From contig CAZFSS010000010.1 of assembly GCA_964521715.1 (NCBI GenBank), forward strand, positions 1 to 64,000: DNA of 64,000 nucleotides, in the 5' to 3' direction. Positions 17,257 through 25,194 of this stretch are shown in pieces. The DNA comes from DAOVRD01 sp964521715. GTDB lineage: Bacteria > Planctomycetota > Brocadiia > SM23-32. The translations under genes and the position numbers were made by a program. The notes under the pieces were generated by a model. That model worked only from the letters and a program-made list of their open reading frames with translations. It had not been told where the DNA came from and ran no database searches. The stretch's first letter is position 1. Every line of letters begins with the position of its first letter.

Positions 17257-18777
17257 TCAGTGCGTCATGGCATAGAGGACGACGTTCACGCCGAGCCTGA
17301 CGGCGTCGAGCTGAGCGATGTCCCGGCCGAACGGATGGTCGAATCCCCGCCAGCCGCCGCCGATGCCATAGGGGCTGTAGATCACGGCCGTCGTGCCTCC
17401 CAGCTCGATGCCCTCCAATGGCAGGCCGGGCGGCGCTTCGCCCGTGGACTCGGTGTACTCGGTGTAACTGACGCTTTCGACGCGGTTCAGGATGCTGTAG
17501 ACGGGATGGTCCGCGGGCAGCTTCTCCAGCTTGTGATCCGGCAGCGTCCTGGCTATCTCGCGGCGGAACGCCCTGTCAAACTCGCGTTCGCCGCAACTGG
17601 GGCTGGCCAGCAGGAACCCGCCGCTGCTCAGGTAGCGGCGCAGCGCCTGCACCTGCGCTTCGCTCAGCTCGAAGTCGTGCCGCCCCGTCATGTAGAGGAA
17701 GGGGTATCCGAGCAAGTCGTCGGCGGTCAGCTCGACGGCCTTGCGCTCGAACTTCACCTCCGCGCTCGTGTTGGCCGTCACGAACTTGAGCAGGTTGGCG
17801 ATGGCGTTCGGCTGGACGTCCCAGTTGTCGCCCAGCTTAGCCTGGGCGAAGACGAAGTCGCCGCGCGCCCGCTCTTGCTCCTCGTAGTAGACCTTGCCCG
17901 TGCTCTGGTATTGCGCCAGCGGGAACGTGGCCAGCGCGTAGGCGATCATGTTGACCCCGAGCCGGCGGGCGTCCCCCGGCTGCACGCTGTAGGCGCCCTC
18001 CCTGATGTGGCCGTCCCATCCGCAGCTCAGGTCGTAGCGAGAGAGGATGACGGCCGTCCGGTCGCCGAAGTCCAGGCCGAAGAAGACGGGCTTCCCCTTG
18101 GTCCCGTCGGCGTCGGGCACCGGCTGGGTATACGTCACCTCGTCGATCTGGTAGTAGCAGTGGAACAGGGCATGGTCTTCGGCCAGCCGCCGCCATTGCC
18201 TGTCCGGAAGGACGCGGTTCATCTCCCGCGTGAACGCCTTGAAGAAGTCAGGGTCGCCGAAGCAGGTGTCGCCCCAGATGGTGCCGCCGTTCTGGAGGAA
18301 CTTGCGCAGGAGGGCTACCTCCTGCTCCGCAAGCTGGAAGTCGTCGCTTCCCGTGAAGTAGAAGATGGGGAACTGCGCCGGATCGAGCGTGAACGCTTGC
18401 AGCGGGCCCTGCTTCCGGGTGTAGTTCACTCCCAGCGTCTGCTGGGCGATCTGGGCCAGCATGGCCACGTCGCCGGGGTCCTTGTTCCAGTCGTAGTAGC
18501 GGATCGTCTCGCCGTCCCGCTGCACTTCCTTGATGCCGCCGAACTGGATCTTGGCTATCAGGACGGGCGGCGAGGGCGGCCGTTTCTTCTCGGTGCGTCT
18601 CAGGGGGGTGGCAGGCAGGGGGAGCGGCGGAACGCCTTCGCCGCCTTTCCGCCTCTGAGGCGCGGCGGGCGGGGCGGAACCGCACGGCCCCTTCGGAACG
18701 TTGAACCCGTCATCGGCAATCGCTTCCACCGTCGCAAGAGCGGCCAACAGCAGCACGACAAGGCGCGGCGTTCTCAT
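17257..18777 (-). CDS. Exported protein with two tandem DUF4159 domains
   Basis: 506 residues with a signal peptide (MRTPRLVVLLLAALATVEAI) and a proline- and arginine-rich linker. Two similar domains follow, about 70-290 and 300-506. Each has a pattern of FLYMTGRHDFELSEAQ / IFYFTGSDDFQLAEQE, then R-K-F-L-x-N-G-G-x-x-x, and a closing Y...GVNMIAYAL / GVNVVLYAM. This is the DUF4159 fold, distantly amidotransferase-like, common in Planctomycetota beside MoxR/VWA genes. The GGTIWGDTCFGD / GGFLLASPSCGE motif in each half is reminiscent of a nucleophile elbow, but activity is unproven. The start at 18777 has AAGGAG 7 bases upstream and a promoter at 18846-18875; it is the first gene of the minus-strand run. 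Confidence 0.82.
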   Translation of the reverse strand: MRTPRLVVLLLAALATVEAIADDGFNVPKGPCGSAPPAAPQRRKGGEGVPPLPLPATPLRRTEKKRPPSPPVLIAKIQFGGIKEVQRDGETIRYYDWNKDPGDVAMLAQIAQQTLGVNYTRKQGPLQAFTLDPAQFPIFYFTGSDDFQLAEQEVALLRKFLQNGGTIWGDTCFGDPDFFKAFTREMNRVLPDRQWRRLAEDHALFHCYYQIDEVTYTQPVPDADGTKGKPVFFGLDFGDRTAVILSRYDLSCGWDGHIREGAYSVQPGDARRLGVNMIAYALATFPLAQYQSTGKVYYEEQERARGDFVFAQAKLGDNWDVQPNAIANLLKFVTANTSAEVKFERKAVELTADDLLGYPFLYMTGRHDFELSEAQVQALRRYLSSGGFLLASPSCGEREFDRAFRREIARTLPDHKLEKLPADHPVYSILNRVESVSYTEYTESTGEAPPGLPLEGIELGGTTAVIYSPYGIGGGWRGFDHPFGRDIAQLDAVRLGVNVVLYAMTH

Positions 18778-18845
18778 GACAAGCTCCTTCCCGCCCGGTT
18801 CTGGCCTTCGGGGGTCCCGGGCGAATTCCTGATTTCCACCCCACT

Positions 18846-18875
18846 ATCATATATCGCGGCAGGCCGTCGAGGCAA
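18846..18875 (-). promoter_or_regulatory. Promoter of the DUF4159-MoxR-VWA run
   Basis: On the minus strand, TTGCCT (18875-18870) and TATGAT (18851-18846) are separated by 18 bases. The predicted transcript starts near 18839, leaving a leader of about 62 bases. Confidence 0.5.
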
Positions 18876-19104
18876 TGATGAATTGGAAGGCGCGCCCTGG
18901 GAACCTGATGCCCCTCGGCCGAGTTCCGTGCAGGAGCAAGTGGTCGGCAATGAACGCTGCGAGGGCCTATGCGATCCCCATGCCGGACCTCTCGCGAGGC
19001 GCTCTCGGGCCCCTTTGGCCGCGGGTGCGCAGGCCGTCTGCCGGCACGATTATACCCGGAGTTGACCCATTCCCAGGCGAGCAGACGGTGTGCATTTTTC
19101 GCGA

Positions 19105-19133
19105 TTGACAGCACTGGCCCCCCGTGCTATAGT
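19105..19133 (+). promoter_or_regulatory. Strong sigma-70 promoter of the ferredoxin gene
   Basis: A perfect TTGACA at 19105-19110 and TATAGT at 19128-19133, with 17 bases between. The start near 19140 implies a leader of about 100 bases. This is one of the clearest promoters in the window. Confidence 0.7.
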
Positions 19134-19239
19134 CGCTTGTTGGGCCTTTCTGGACGACGTATCTGTCGCTACGTTTGCCGGATGGGGTGCCTTCGGGAGC
19201 CGGGGGACCCCGTGGCTCTGTTTCGCCTTTTGAGGACCG

Positions 19240-19431
19240 ATGATGAAGGTAGAGGTCACCGAGGACTGCATCGCGTGCGGGCTTTGCGTGGACGCCTGTC
19301 CCGAGGTGTTCGAGATGGGCGAGGAGTTCGCCGAGGTCATTGTGGACGAAGTGCCGGAGGAGAGCGAAGACTGCGTCCGGCAGGCGGCTGAGGACTGCCC
19401 CAGCGAGGCGATTGTCATCGAGGAGAATTAG
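19240..19431 (+). CDS. Small [4Fe-4S] ferredoxin
   Basis: 63-residue acidic ferredoxin. Cysteines 10, 13 and 16 (CIACGLC) with C53 (DCPSEAI) can bind one [4Fe-4S] cluster; C20 and C45 are positioned for the disulfide seen in single-cluster ferredoxins. Its size and acidity fit a soluble electron carrier. ATG codons at 19240 and 19243 are both possible; GAGG lies 3-7 bases upstream. It is transcribed from its own promoter and separated by 169 bases from the encapsulated ferritin, so it may or may not be co-transcribed. Ferredoxins can deliver electrons to release iron from ferritins, but that link here is inference. Confidence 0.9.
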   Translation: MMKVEVTEDCIACGLCVDACPEVFEMGEEFAEVIVDEVPEESEDCVRQAAEDCPSEAIVIEEN

Positions 19432-19600
19432 GGCGCCGGGATCCTTCTCCTGACGTGTGCAGCCGGGGTGCGCGGGTCACGCCCTGTCGGAGCAGGGCCT
19501 GTGGCGCCTGTGTCAGAGGCGGCTGGGGCCAGAGCCGGGAAGATAGAGATCTCGTAGCGGGCGTTCTTCGCGTTCACTTCTTTTCGGGGGGAGGCAACCG

Positions 19601-19957
19601 ATGCCCGAGTTCCTGAACCCGTTCAGCGGAATGGCGCCGGACCGCAAGATGACCAAGTCGGAGCTGGCTCGTGCCATCCGCCAGAACCTGGCGGCGGAAG
19701 AGGAAGCCGTCCACCTTTACCAGGCGCACGCGGACGCCACGGATAATGCGCTGGCCAAGAAGGTTCTGCTGGAGATCGCCGACGAGGAGCGCGTGCACGC
19801 CGGCGAGTTCCAGCGCCTCTTGAACATCCTGCTCGGCGACGAGGAGCAGCTGCTGAAGGATGGCGCCGCGGAGGTGGACGAGTTGGCCGAAGAGCTGGGG
19901 GAAGGCGGCGATAAGCCGGACGCCGAGATACCCACTGTCGGCGATCTGAAAGAGTGA
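19601..19957 (+). CDS. Encapsulated ferritin (EncFtn) cargo protein
   Basis: 118 residues. A two-helix ferritin-like core carries E33, Y40, E63 and H66 in the spacing of the ferroxidase residues of encapsulated ferritins, which build a functional four-helix site by dimerisation. EncFtn oxidises Fe(II) inside an encapsulin shell, which stores the mineral. The C-terminus is an acidic linker ending in IPTVGDLKE, very like the cargo-loading peptides that dock to the inner shell wall (LTVGSL-type). The shell gene follows 48 bases downstream, the canonical arrangement. The start has GGGAGG 6 bases upstream. The assignment rests on motif, tag and neighbour together. Confidence 0.9.
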   Translation: MPEFLNPFSGMAPDRKMTKSELARAIRQNLAAEEEAVHLYQAHADATDNALAKKVLLEIADEERVHAGEFQRLLNILLGDEEQLLKDGAAEVDELAEELGEGGDKPDAEIPTVGDLKE

Positions 19958-20005
19958 TTGCCCTGCGGTTTCGAGATTGGGACCCAGCAGGCTGGGGGAA
20001 CGACT

Positions 20006-20818
20006 ATGGCTGAGAGATTCCTACACCGGGGAGATGCCCCGTTCGGCGGCGACGTGTGGAAGAGGATCGATGAGACCGTTGTCGGGGCGGCCAAGATGCA
20101 GCTTTCGGCGCGGCGGCTCTTGCACGTGGACGGCCCCTACGGGCTTGGCGTGAAGAGCCTGCCCGGCCCGAGCAAGCAGGTCGAGGGCGCGGCCGAAGAG
20201 GGCGTTGCCATGTTCGCGGACAGGCCGATCCCGCTGGCGATGATCGAGGCGGGGTTCTGCCTGCCCGTGCGGGACGTGGCCGCTTTCGAAAAGACGGGGC
20301 TGCCCTTCGACCTGGGCGTGGTTGCCCGGGCGGCCGTCGCCTGCGCCCGGCAGGAGGACGAACTGCTCCTCGACGGCTCCAAGGCCCTGGGGCTGGAGGG
20401 GCTCCTGAGCACCAAGGGCGCCCAGTCGGCCGAGCTTCAGGCCTGGGACGAGCCCGGCGCCGCCGCCGACGATCTGATCGCCGCCGTCACGAAGCTCGAC
20501 GAGGCCGGCTTCCACGGGCCCTATGCGGTTGCGCTGGCGCCCGATCGGTACAACCTGCTGTTCCGCCGGTATCCGCAGGGCAACATGACTGAGATGCAGC
20601 ACGTGAAGGAGTTGCTGTCGGCCGGCATTATCAAGGCGCCGGCCATCGCGTCGGGCGGCGTGCTGTTGCAGTCGGGCCGCCCGTTCGCGTCCATCGCGCT
20701 GGGCCAGGACCTGACGGCGGGCTTCGTCGGGCCGGCCGGAGCCGACTACGAGTTCACGGTCGCCGAGACTGTCGCGCTTAGGCTCTTGCAGCCGGCTGCC
20801 GTCTGCGTGCTGAAGTGA
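20006..20818 (+). CDS. Family 1 encapsulin shell protein
   Basis: 270 residues, the usual size for the HK97-fold shell of family 1 encapsulins (linocin M18-like). The typical N-terminus (GDAPFGGDVWKRIDETVVGA, then AKMQLSARRLLHVDGPYG) is the helix and cargo-binding region. The later segments YNLLFRRYPQGNMTEMQHVK and the C-terminal GADYEFTVAETVALRL stretch are also characteristic. The protein should self-assemble into an icosahedral compartment holding the EncFtn encoded just upstream. The start at 20006 was preferred to one 48 bases upstream because the encapsulin homology begins at MAERFLHRGD. Confidence 0.93.
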   Translation: MAERFLHRGDAPFGGDVWKRIDETVVGAAKMQLSARRLLHVDGPYGLGVKSLPGPSKQVEGAAEEGVAMFADRPIPLAMIEAGFCLPVRDVAAFEKTGLPFDLGVVARAAVACARQEDELLLDGSKALGLEGLLSTKGAQSAELQAWDEPGAAADDLIAAVTKLDEAGFHGPYAVALAPDRYNLLFRRYPQGNMTEMQHVKELLSAGIIKAPAIASGGVLLQSGRPFASIALGQDLTAGFVGPAGADYEFTVAETVALRLLQPAAVCVLK

Positions 20819-20897
20819 GGCCCGCTGGCCGCCGGACGATCCGGCTGAGGGCGGCGCACTGGGCGATCGGTCTGTCAAGATCAGAGGGAGGCAGGAC

Positions 20898-21974
20898 ATG
20901 GCCGCTTGGGCTGAGTACGGCGACGGAACCGGCGTCAGCGAGGAGGTCTTCCGCGTGCTGGCGCGCTATGCGCCGCAGGGGACGCTCGACGTCTTCGCGT
21001 CGGACCAGCATAGCTCGTACCTGAAGCTCTTCCAGAGCTACCTGAAGCACGTGGGCGAGGATCGGGAGTCCACCGACGAAGACGTGAGGGACATCTGCTG
21101 CCGTTTCGCCAAGGCCCTGCGCGGGACGCCGTCGGCGGCGCTGTTCAATCACCTGGCTTACCTGAGCCCCGGGTTCCGCGAGCTGCTCGGCGCCAAGACC
21201 ATGCTTATCGGGCGGCTGGAGGACACGCGCACCGAGGAGCTTGACGGCGGCCGCGGCCAACTCGCGCGCCTGGCGATCGAGCCCGAGGAAGTGGCGGACT
21301 CGGTGGACGCCTTCAAGACGCTCGTCAAGCTCGATCCCGACCACAAGGAGAGCTGGGAGAGGAACCGCGACTGGCTCCAGGACGTGTTCGAGAGGTGCTG
21401 CGCGCTCGGCAAGCCGCTGTTCAACGAGACGCTCATATTCCAGCGCCCCGGGGAGTCCAAGTCCGGGATGGCCCGCCGACTTCCTGAAGGCGTCGTGCGC
21501 ATGGCCGAGGACTTCGGCCCGCTCGGACACTTCTACAAGACGCAGGTCCCCGTGCTCTGGATGGAGGACAAAGGCGCCGTCGAGCGCATCAGCTCGCCGG
21601 ACGAGGTGCGCAGCGCCGCCGTGCTCATGCACTCGACCGTGGACCGGCCCATGCTGCTCCTGAGCGCCGCCGTGGACTTCGAGCAGTACGCCGCCCAGTA
21701 CGCGCTGGTCAGCGACCTCTTCGCCGGCCCCATGTGCGGGCGGGCTTACTTCAAGGAAGCCTTCACCATGGCGAAGACCAGGGACCTGGACACCCTCGCC
21801 GAGTCCTTCGCCGAGATTGCGCTGCCCCGCATGATGCAGATCAAGGCGCTGGCCGGCATCGTGAGCCCGCCCTGGTGGCACAAGTTCGCCAGCATGTCGC
21901 GCAAGGCGAAGGCCCTCATCAACACGGACGCCAAGCCGAAAGGCAGCGGCGTGCGGGCCGACTTCGGCTACTGA
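20898..21974 (+). CDS. Class I aldolase of the LacD type (tagatose-bisphosphate aldolase-like)
   Basis: 358 residues resembling TIM-barrel class I aldolases of the LacD/DeoC group. It opens with LDVFASDQHSSYLK, comparable to the ALAIDQRGAL strand of LacD. It has a central alpha/beta segment (LVKLDPDHKESWERNRDWLQ) followed by CCALGKPLFNETLIF, comparable to the LxxPFFLEPL strand. Lysine 214 in GHFYKTQVPV is the best candidate for the Schiff-base residue (LacD: xxFKVEVP). A strong ribosome site (GGGAGG) precedes the start. It lies 79 bases after the encapsulin gene, in the same direction. Its substrate is unknown, and no cargo tag of the EncFtn type is seen at its C-terminus. Confidence 0.6.
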   Translation: MAAWAEYGDGTGVSEEVFRVLARYAPQGTLDVFASDQHSSYLKLFQSYLKHVGEDRESTDEDVRDICCRFAKALRGTPSAALFNHLAYLSPGFRELLGAKTMLIGRLEDTRTEELDGGRGQLARLAIEPEEVADSVDAFKTLVKLDPDHKESWERNRDWLQDVFERCCALGKPLFNETLIFQRPGESKSGMARRLPEGVVRMAEDFGPLGHFYKTQVPVLWMEDKGAVERISSPDEVRSAAVLMHSTVDRPMLLLSAAVDFEQYAAQYALVSDLFAGPMCGRAYFKEAFTMAKTRDLDTLAESFAEIALPRMMQIKALAGIVSPPWWHKFASMSRKAKALINTDAKPKGSGVRADFGY

Positions 21975-22023
21975 GGCGCGGGAGCGTCCCCCGGCATCTC
22001 CCGGCGTCGGGCGAGGGGCAACG

Positions 22024-23043
22024 ATGGCGAACGATCACGAGGCGATGCTTTACAGCAAGGCGGAGGAGAGCGTCGTCAACTGCTTCCTCTGCAGCCATCG
22101 CTGCCGCATCGCCGACGGCAAGCGGGGGTTCTGCCGCGTACGGCAGAACCGGGGCGGCACGCTCTACACGCTGACCTACGGCCGCATCGTCGCCCGCCAC
22201 ATGGACCCCATCGAGAAGAAGCCCCTCTACCACTTCCTTCCGGGCACGGCGACCTACTCCATCGCCACGCCCGGCTGCAACTTCCGCTGCTCGTTCTGCC
22301 AGAACTGGCAGATATCGCAGACGGACGCGGCGCCGGCCTTCGAGGCCCTCGGCTACGTGCGGCCCCAGCAGGAGGTGCAGAACGCCGTCTCCGGCCGGGG
22401 CGCCAGCATGGCTTACACCTACACCGAGCCGACCATATTCATGGAATACGCCCTCGACTGCGCCCGGCTGGCGAAGGACGCGGGCCTCAAGAACGTGTTC
22501 GTGACGAACGGCTTCCAGTCCCCGGAAGCCGTCGAGGCCATGAAGGGCCTTATCGATGCCGCGAACGTGGACCTGAAGTCCTTCAGCGACGACTTCTACC
22601 GCACCAAGTGCAAGGGCCGCCTCCAGCCCGTCCTGGATGCCATCGTCAACATGCACGCGGCCGGCATCCACGTCGAGGTAACGACGCTGATCGTTCCGGG
22701 CCAGAACGACTCGCGGGAGGAGCTCAAGGGCGCCGCGGAGTTCCTTGCCGGTGTCTCGCCGGAGATCCCGTGGCACATCTCGCGCTTCCATCCCGACTAC
22801 ATGGAGACCGGCCTGCCGCCCACGCCGATGGAGAGCATGTTGCTGGCCAGGGAGGTCGGCGCGCAAGCCGGCCTCAGCTACGTCTACATGGGCAACGTGC
22901 TGACGGCGGAGGGGCAGAACACCTACTGCCCGGGCTGCGGAACGCTGCTGGTGCACAGGATGGGCTACGCGCGGCCGACGGTGAACATGACCGAGCCGCG
23001 CTGCCCGGACTGCGGCCGGGACGTGCCGTTCGTGCTGAAGTGA
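22024..23043 (+). CDS. amrS: AmrS-type radical SAM enzyme (AmmeMemoRadiSam system)
   Basis: 339 residues. The radical SAM cluster motif is CNFRCSFC (C85, C89, C92). It is preceded by an N-terminal cysteine pair region (NCFLCSHRCRIADGKRGFCR) typical of the AmmeMemoRadiSam radical SAM family, formerly annotated as PFL-activating-like, and followed by a C-terminal zinc-ribbon (CPGCG ... CPDCGRDVPF). AmrS proteins are usually encoded with AMMECR1 and Memo homologues; neither is present within this window. It is the fourth gene after the encapsulin cargo, 49 bases from the aldolase. The physiological reaction of the family is not settled. Confidence 0.88.
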   Translation: MANDHEAMLYSKAEESVVNCFLCSHRCRIADGKRGFCRVRQNRGGTLYTLTYGRIVARHMDPIEKKPLYHFLPGTATYSIATPGCNFRCSFCQNWQISQTDAAPAFEALGYVRPQQEVQNAVSGRGASMAYTYTEPTIFMEYALDCARLAKDAGLKNVFVTNGFQSPEAVEAMKGLIDAANVDLKSFSDDFYRTKCKGRLQPVLDAIVNMHAAGIHVEVTTLIVPGQNDSREELKGAAEFLAGVSPEIPWHISRFHPDYMETGLPPTPMESMLLAREVGAQAGLSYVYMGNVLTAEGQNTYCPGCGTLLVHRMGYARPTVNMTEPRCPDCGRDVPFVLK

Positions 23044-23085
23044 CTTCCGCGTGCCGCTCGCCTCGGTGAGAGCAAGGACGACGCC

Positions 23086-24027
23086 ATGCTGGACTTCAGG
23101 CCGCTGGATCTGTCCGACCGGGCCATGCTGACGGACGCCCTGTGGCGCTTCCCGCCCGAGATATCCGAGCACACCTTCGCGAACCTCTACGTGTGGCGCG
23201 GCGTGTTTGTGGCGGAAGCGGACGGCGCGGTCGTGCTCGCGCACGAACCCAACGGCCGCCGCAGCGTGCTCGGGCCGCCGATCGGGGAAGCCGCACCGGC
23301 GGACCTGCTGCCGATGCTGGAGGAGGCCGGCATCGAGTGCTTCGAACGCCTGCCGCGCCCGGCCGCCGAGGCCCTGAACGAGGCCGGCTGGGAGCTGGCT
23401 GCGGACCGGGACAACGCCGACTACGTCTACCTGCGGCGCGACCTGGCCGAGCTGGAGGGCCGCCAGTACCACGGCAAGAAGAACATGGTCAACCAGTGCC
23501 TCTCGGCCTATGCGTGCGAGTACGCGCCCATGACCGCGGACGTCGTGGGCGACGTAGCCCGCATGCAGGACCGCTGGTGCGACGAGAGGGACTGCGGGCG
23601 GGACCCCGGCCTCTGCGCCGAATACCGCGCGGTCCAGGAGACGCTGAGCCATTTCTCCGAGCTTCACCTGATCGGCGGGGTCGTCATGATCGGCGGCTCC
23701 GTGCAGGCCTACTCCATCGGCGAGGCGCTGAATCCGGGCACCGCCGTCGTCCACTTCGAGAAGGCGATGGCGCAGTTCCGCGGGCTCTACCAGCTCGTCA
23801 ATCGCTGGTTCTGCAAGCACGCGCTGGCCGAGTTCGAGTTCGTGAACCGCGAGCAGGACCTCGGCATCCTCGGCCTGCGCCAGGCCAAGCAGAGCTACCA
23901 TCCCCATCACATGGTGGAGAAGTTCGTGGCGGCCCCCGCCGCCGAACTGGCCGCGCAGGCCGCTGGCGGAGACGCCGAGGGGCGCTGCGCCGAGCGAAGC
24001 GGGCCGGGTCAGGCCGCAACCCCTTGA
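23086..24027 (+). CDS. DUF2156 (GNAT-fold, aminoacyltransferase-like) protein
   Basis: 313 residues matching DUF2156, the GNAT-like fold at the C-terminus of lysyl-phosphatidylglycerol synthetases. Diagnostic features are the opening ISEHTFANLYVWR, the central YHGKKNMVNQCLSAYACEY, and the closing INR-type helix (FVNREQDLGILGLRQAKQSY, then HPHHMVEKF). No MprF membrane domain is attached, so the stand-alone protein may transfer an acyl or aminoacyl group to a soluble or membrane substrate. It sits 42 bases after the radical SAM gene and 16 bases before the DHH gene, consistent with one transcript. The substrate is unknown. Confidence 0.82.
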   Translation: MLDFRPLDLSDRAMLTDALWRFPPEISEHTFANLYVWRGVFVAEADGAVVLAHEPNGRRSVLGPPIGEAAPADLLPMLEEAGIECFERLPRPAAEALNEAGWELAADRDNADYVYLRRDLAELEGRQYHGKKNMVNQCLSAYACEYAPMTADVVGDVARMQDRWCDERDCGRDPGLCAEYRAVQETLSHFSELHLIGGVVMIGGSVQAYSIGEALNPGTAVVHFEKAMAQFRGLYQLVNRWFCKHALAEFEFVNREQDLGILGLRQAKQSYHPHHMVEKFVAAPAAELAAQAAGGDAEGRCAERSGPGQAATP

Positions 24028-24043
24028 TCGCAAGGCATCCGAC

Positions 24044-25084
24044 GTGCTGAAACCGAGACTGCCTGGCAGCAAGGCGAAGGTCAACAAGCTGGCGCGCCTG
24101 CTGAAGGATCGCCCGCGCGTGCTGATCCTCGTCCACGATAACCCCGACCCCGACTCCGTGGCCGCGGCCTTCGCGCTGTCTCGCCTTGTGGATTCCCTCG
24201 GCTCGGGGGAGGCCCTCATCCTCTACGGGGGCGTCATCGGCCGTGCCGAGAACCGCAACATGATCCGGGCCCTCCGCATCGCCCTCGGCGCCATCTCGGA
24301 CGTGCAGCTCAGGCCGGACGACGCCTTCATCGTGATCGACACGCAGCCCGGCTTTGCCAACAACTCGCTGCCCCGCGGGGCCCGCGTGCTCGGCGTCATC
24401 GACCACCACGCGGGCGGGCCGCATCCGGACGTGCCCTTCGTGGACGTGCGGCCCGAGTACGGCGCGGTCAGCACGATCCTGACCGAGTACCTGGTCAGCG
24501 CAGCCGTCCGCATCCCGGCCGACGTCGCAAGCGCCCTCTGTTACGGCATCAGCACCGAGACGCAGGACCTCGGCCGCGAGGCGAGCCCCCCGGACGTTGC
24601 GGCCATGGTCAGGATGTTCCCCCTGGCGGACCAGCGGCTGCTGGGCCGGCTCCAGCACCCCAGGCTGCGGGTCTCGTTCTTCAGGGAGCTGGACGGCGCC
24701 ATTCGGGCGGCGCGGACCGTGGCCGACGTCATCGTCTGCCACCTGGACGTCCTCTCCAGTCCCGACGTGCCGGCGGAGATGGCCGACATGCTGGTCTCCA
24801 TCGAGGGAGTGACCTGGGCGATGTGCACCGGGCCGTACGGTGGCCGGCTCCATATCTCAGTGCGGACGTGGGACCGGCATGCGCGGGCCGGCCGCCTTCT
24901 GCGGGAAGTCGTCGGGGCGGAGAGCCAGGCGGGCGGACACAACATGATCGCCGGCGGCAGCGTCGAGCTCGCCGAGGGCGCCGACACCAGCAAGGTGCGC
25001 CGCGTCCTCACGCGCAGGTTCCTCGAGGCCATCGGCCGCGATCCTGACGCCGAACTGACGCCGCTCGTGCCCTGGGCAGCGTAA
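24044..25084 (+). CDS. DHH-family phosphoesterase
   Basis: 346 residues with the four metal motifs of DHH/DHHA1 phosphoesterases: VHDNPDPDS, DTQPG, IDHHAGG, and a C-terminal GGHNMIAGG loop for substrate binding. Members hydrolyse short oligoribonucleotides, pAp or cyclic dinucleotide products. The HDNPDPDS and DTQPG sequences place it in the bifunctional oligoribonuclease/pAp phosphatase-like part of the family, but the exact substrate cannot be told from sequence. The start is GTG at 24044. The end of the gene abuts a fragment of an ankyrin repeat gene on the other strand. Confidence 0.85.
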   Translation: MLKPRLPGSKAKVNKLARLLKDRPRVLILVHDNPDPDSVAAAFALSRLVDSLGSGEALILYGGVIGRAENRNMIRALRIALGAISDVQLRPDDAFIVIDTQPGFANNSLPRGARVLGVIDHHAGGPHPDVPFVDVRPEYGAVSTILTEYLVSAAVRIPADVASALCYGISTETQDLGREASPPDVAAMVRMFPLADQRLLGRLQHPRLRVSFFRELDGAIRAARTVADVIVCHLDVLSSPDVPAEMADMLVSIEGVTWAMCTGPYGGRLHISVRTWDRHARAGRLLREVVGAESQAGGHNMIAGGSVELAEGADTSKVRRVLTRRFLEAIGRDPDAELTPLVPWAA

Positions 25085-25194
25085 TGTAGGGGAGTCAACC
25101 CGGACTGCGTCCTGGCGTCCGGCGATGCCCCCTGCCGCAGAAGCAGTTCGGCCACCTCCTTGGGCCCGAAACGAGCTGCGCCAAGACGGCGCCA
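25085..25194 (-). pseudogene. Ankyrin repeat remnant after a stop codon
   Basis: Read on in the same frame after the TAA that ends the ankyrin lipoprotein gene (25195-25197), these bases encode most of another ankyrin unit (AARFGPKEVAELLLRQG, then ASPDARTQSGLTPLHYAA). The frame then runs into the antisense of the DHH gene end. This looks like the 3' remainder of a longer ankyrin gene, cut by a nonsense change and a deletion. Confidence 0.6.

Larger units (their letters stand above)
18778..19239. other. Divergent intergenic region
   Basis: 462 bases without a supportable gene, between the MoxR-locus run (-) and the ferredoxin (+). It holds one promoter for each direction (18846-18875 minus, 19105-19133 plus) and a transcribed leader of about 100 bases ahead of the ferredoxin. 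Short frames here lack both a convincing ribosome site and a recognisable sequence. Confidence 0.6.
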
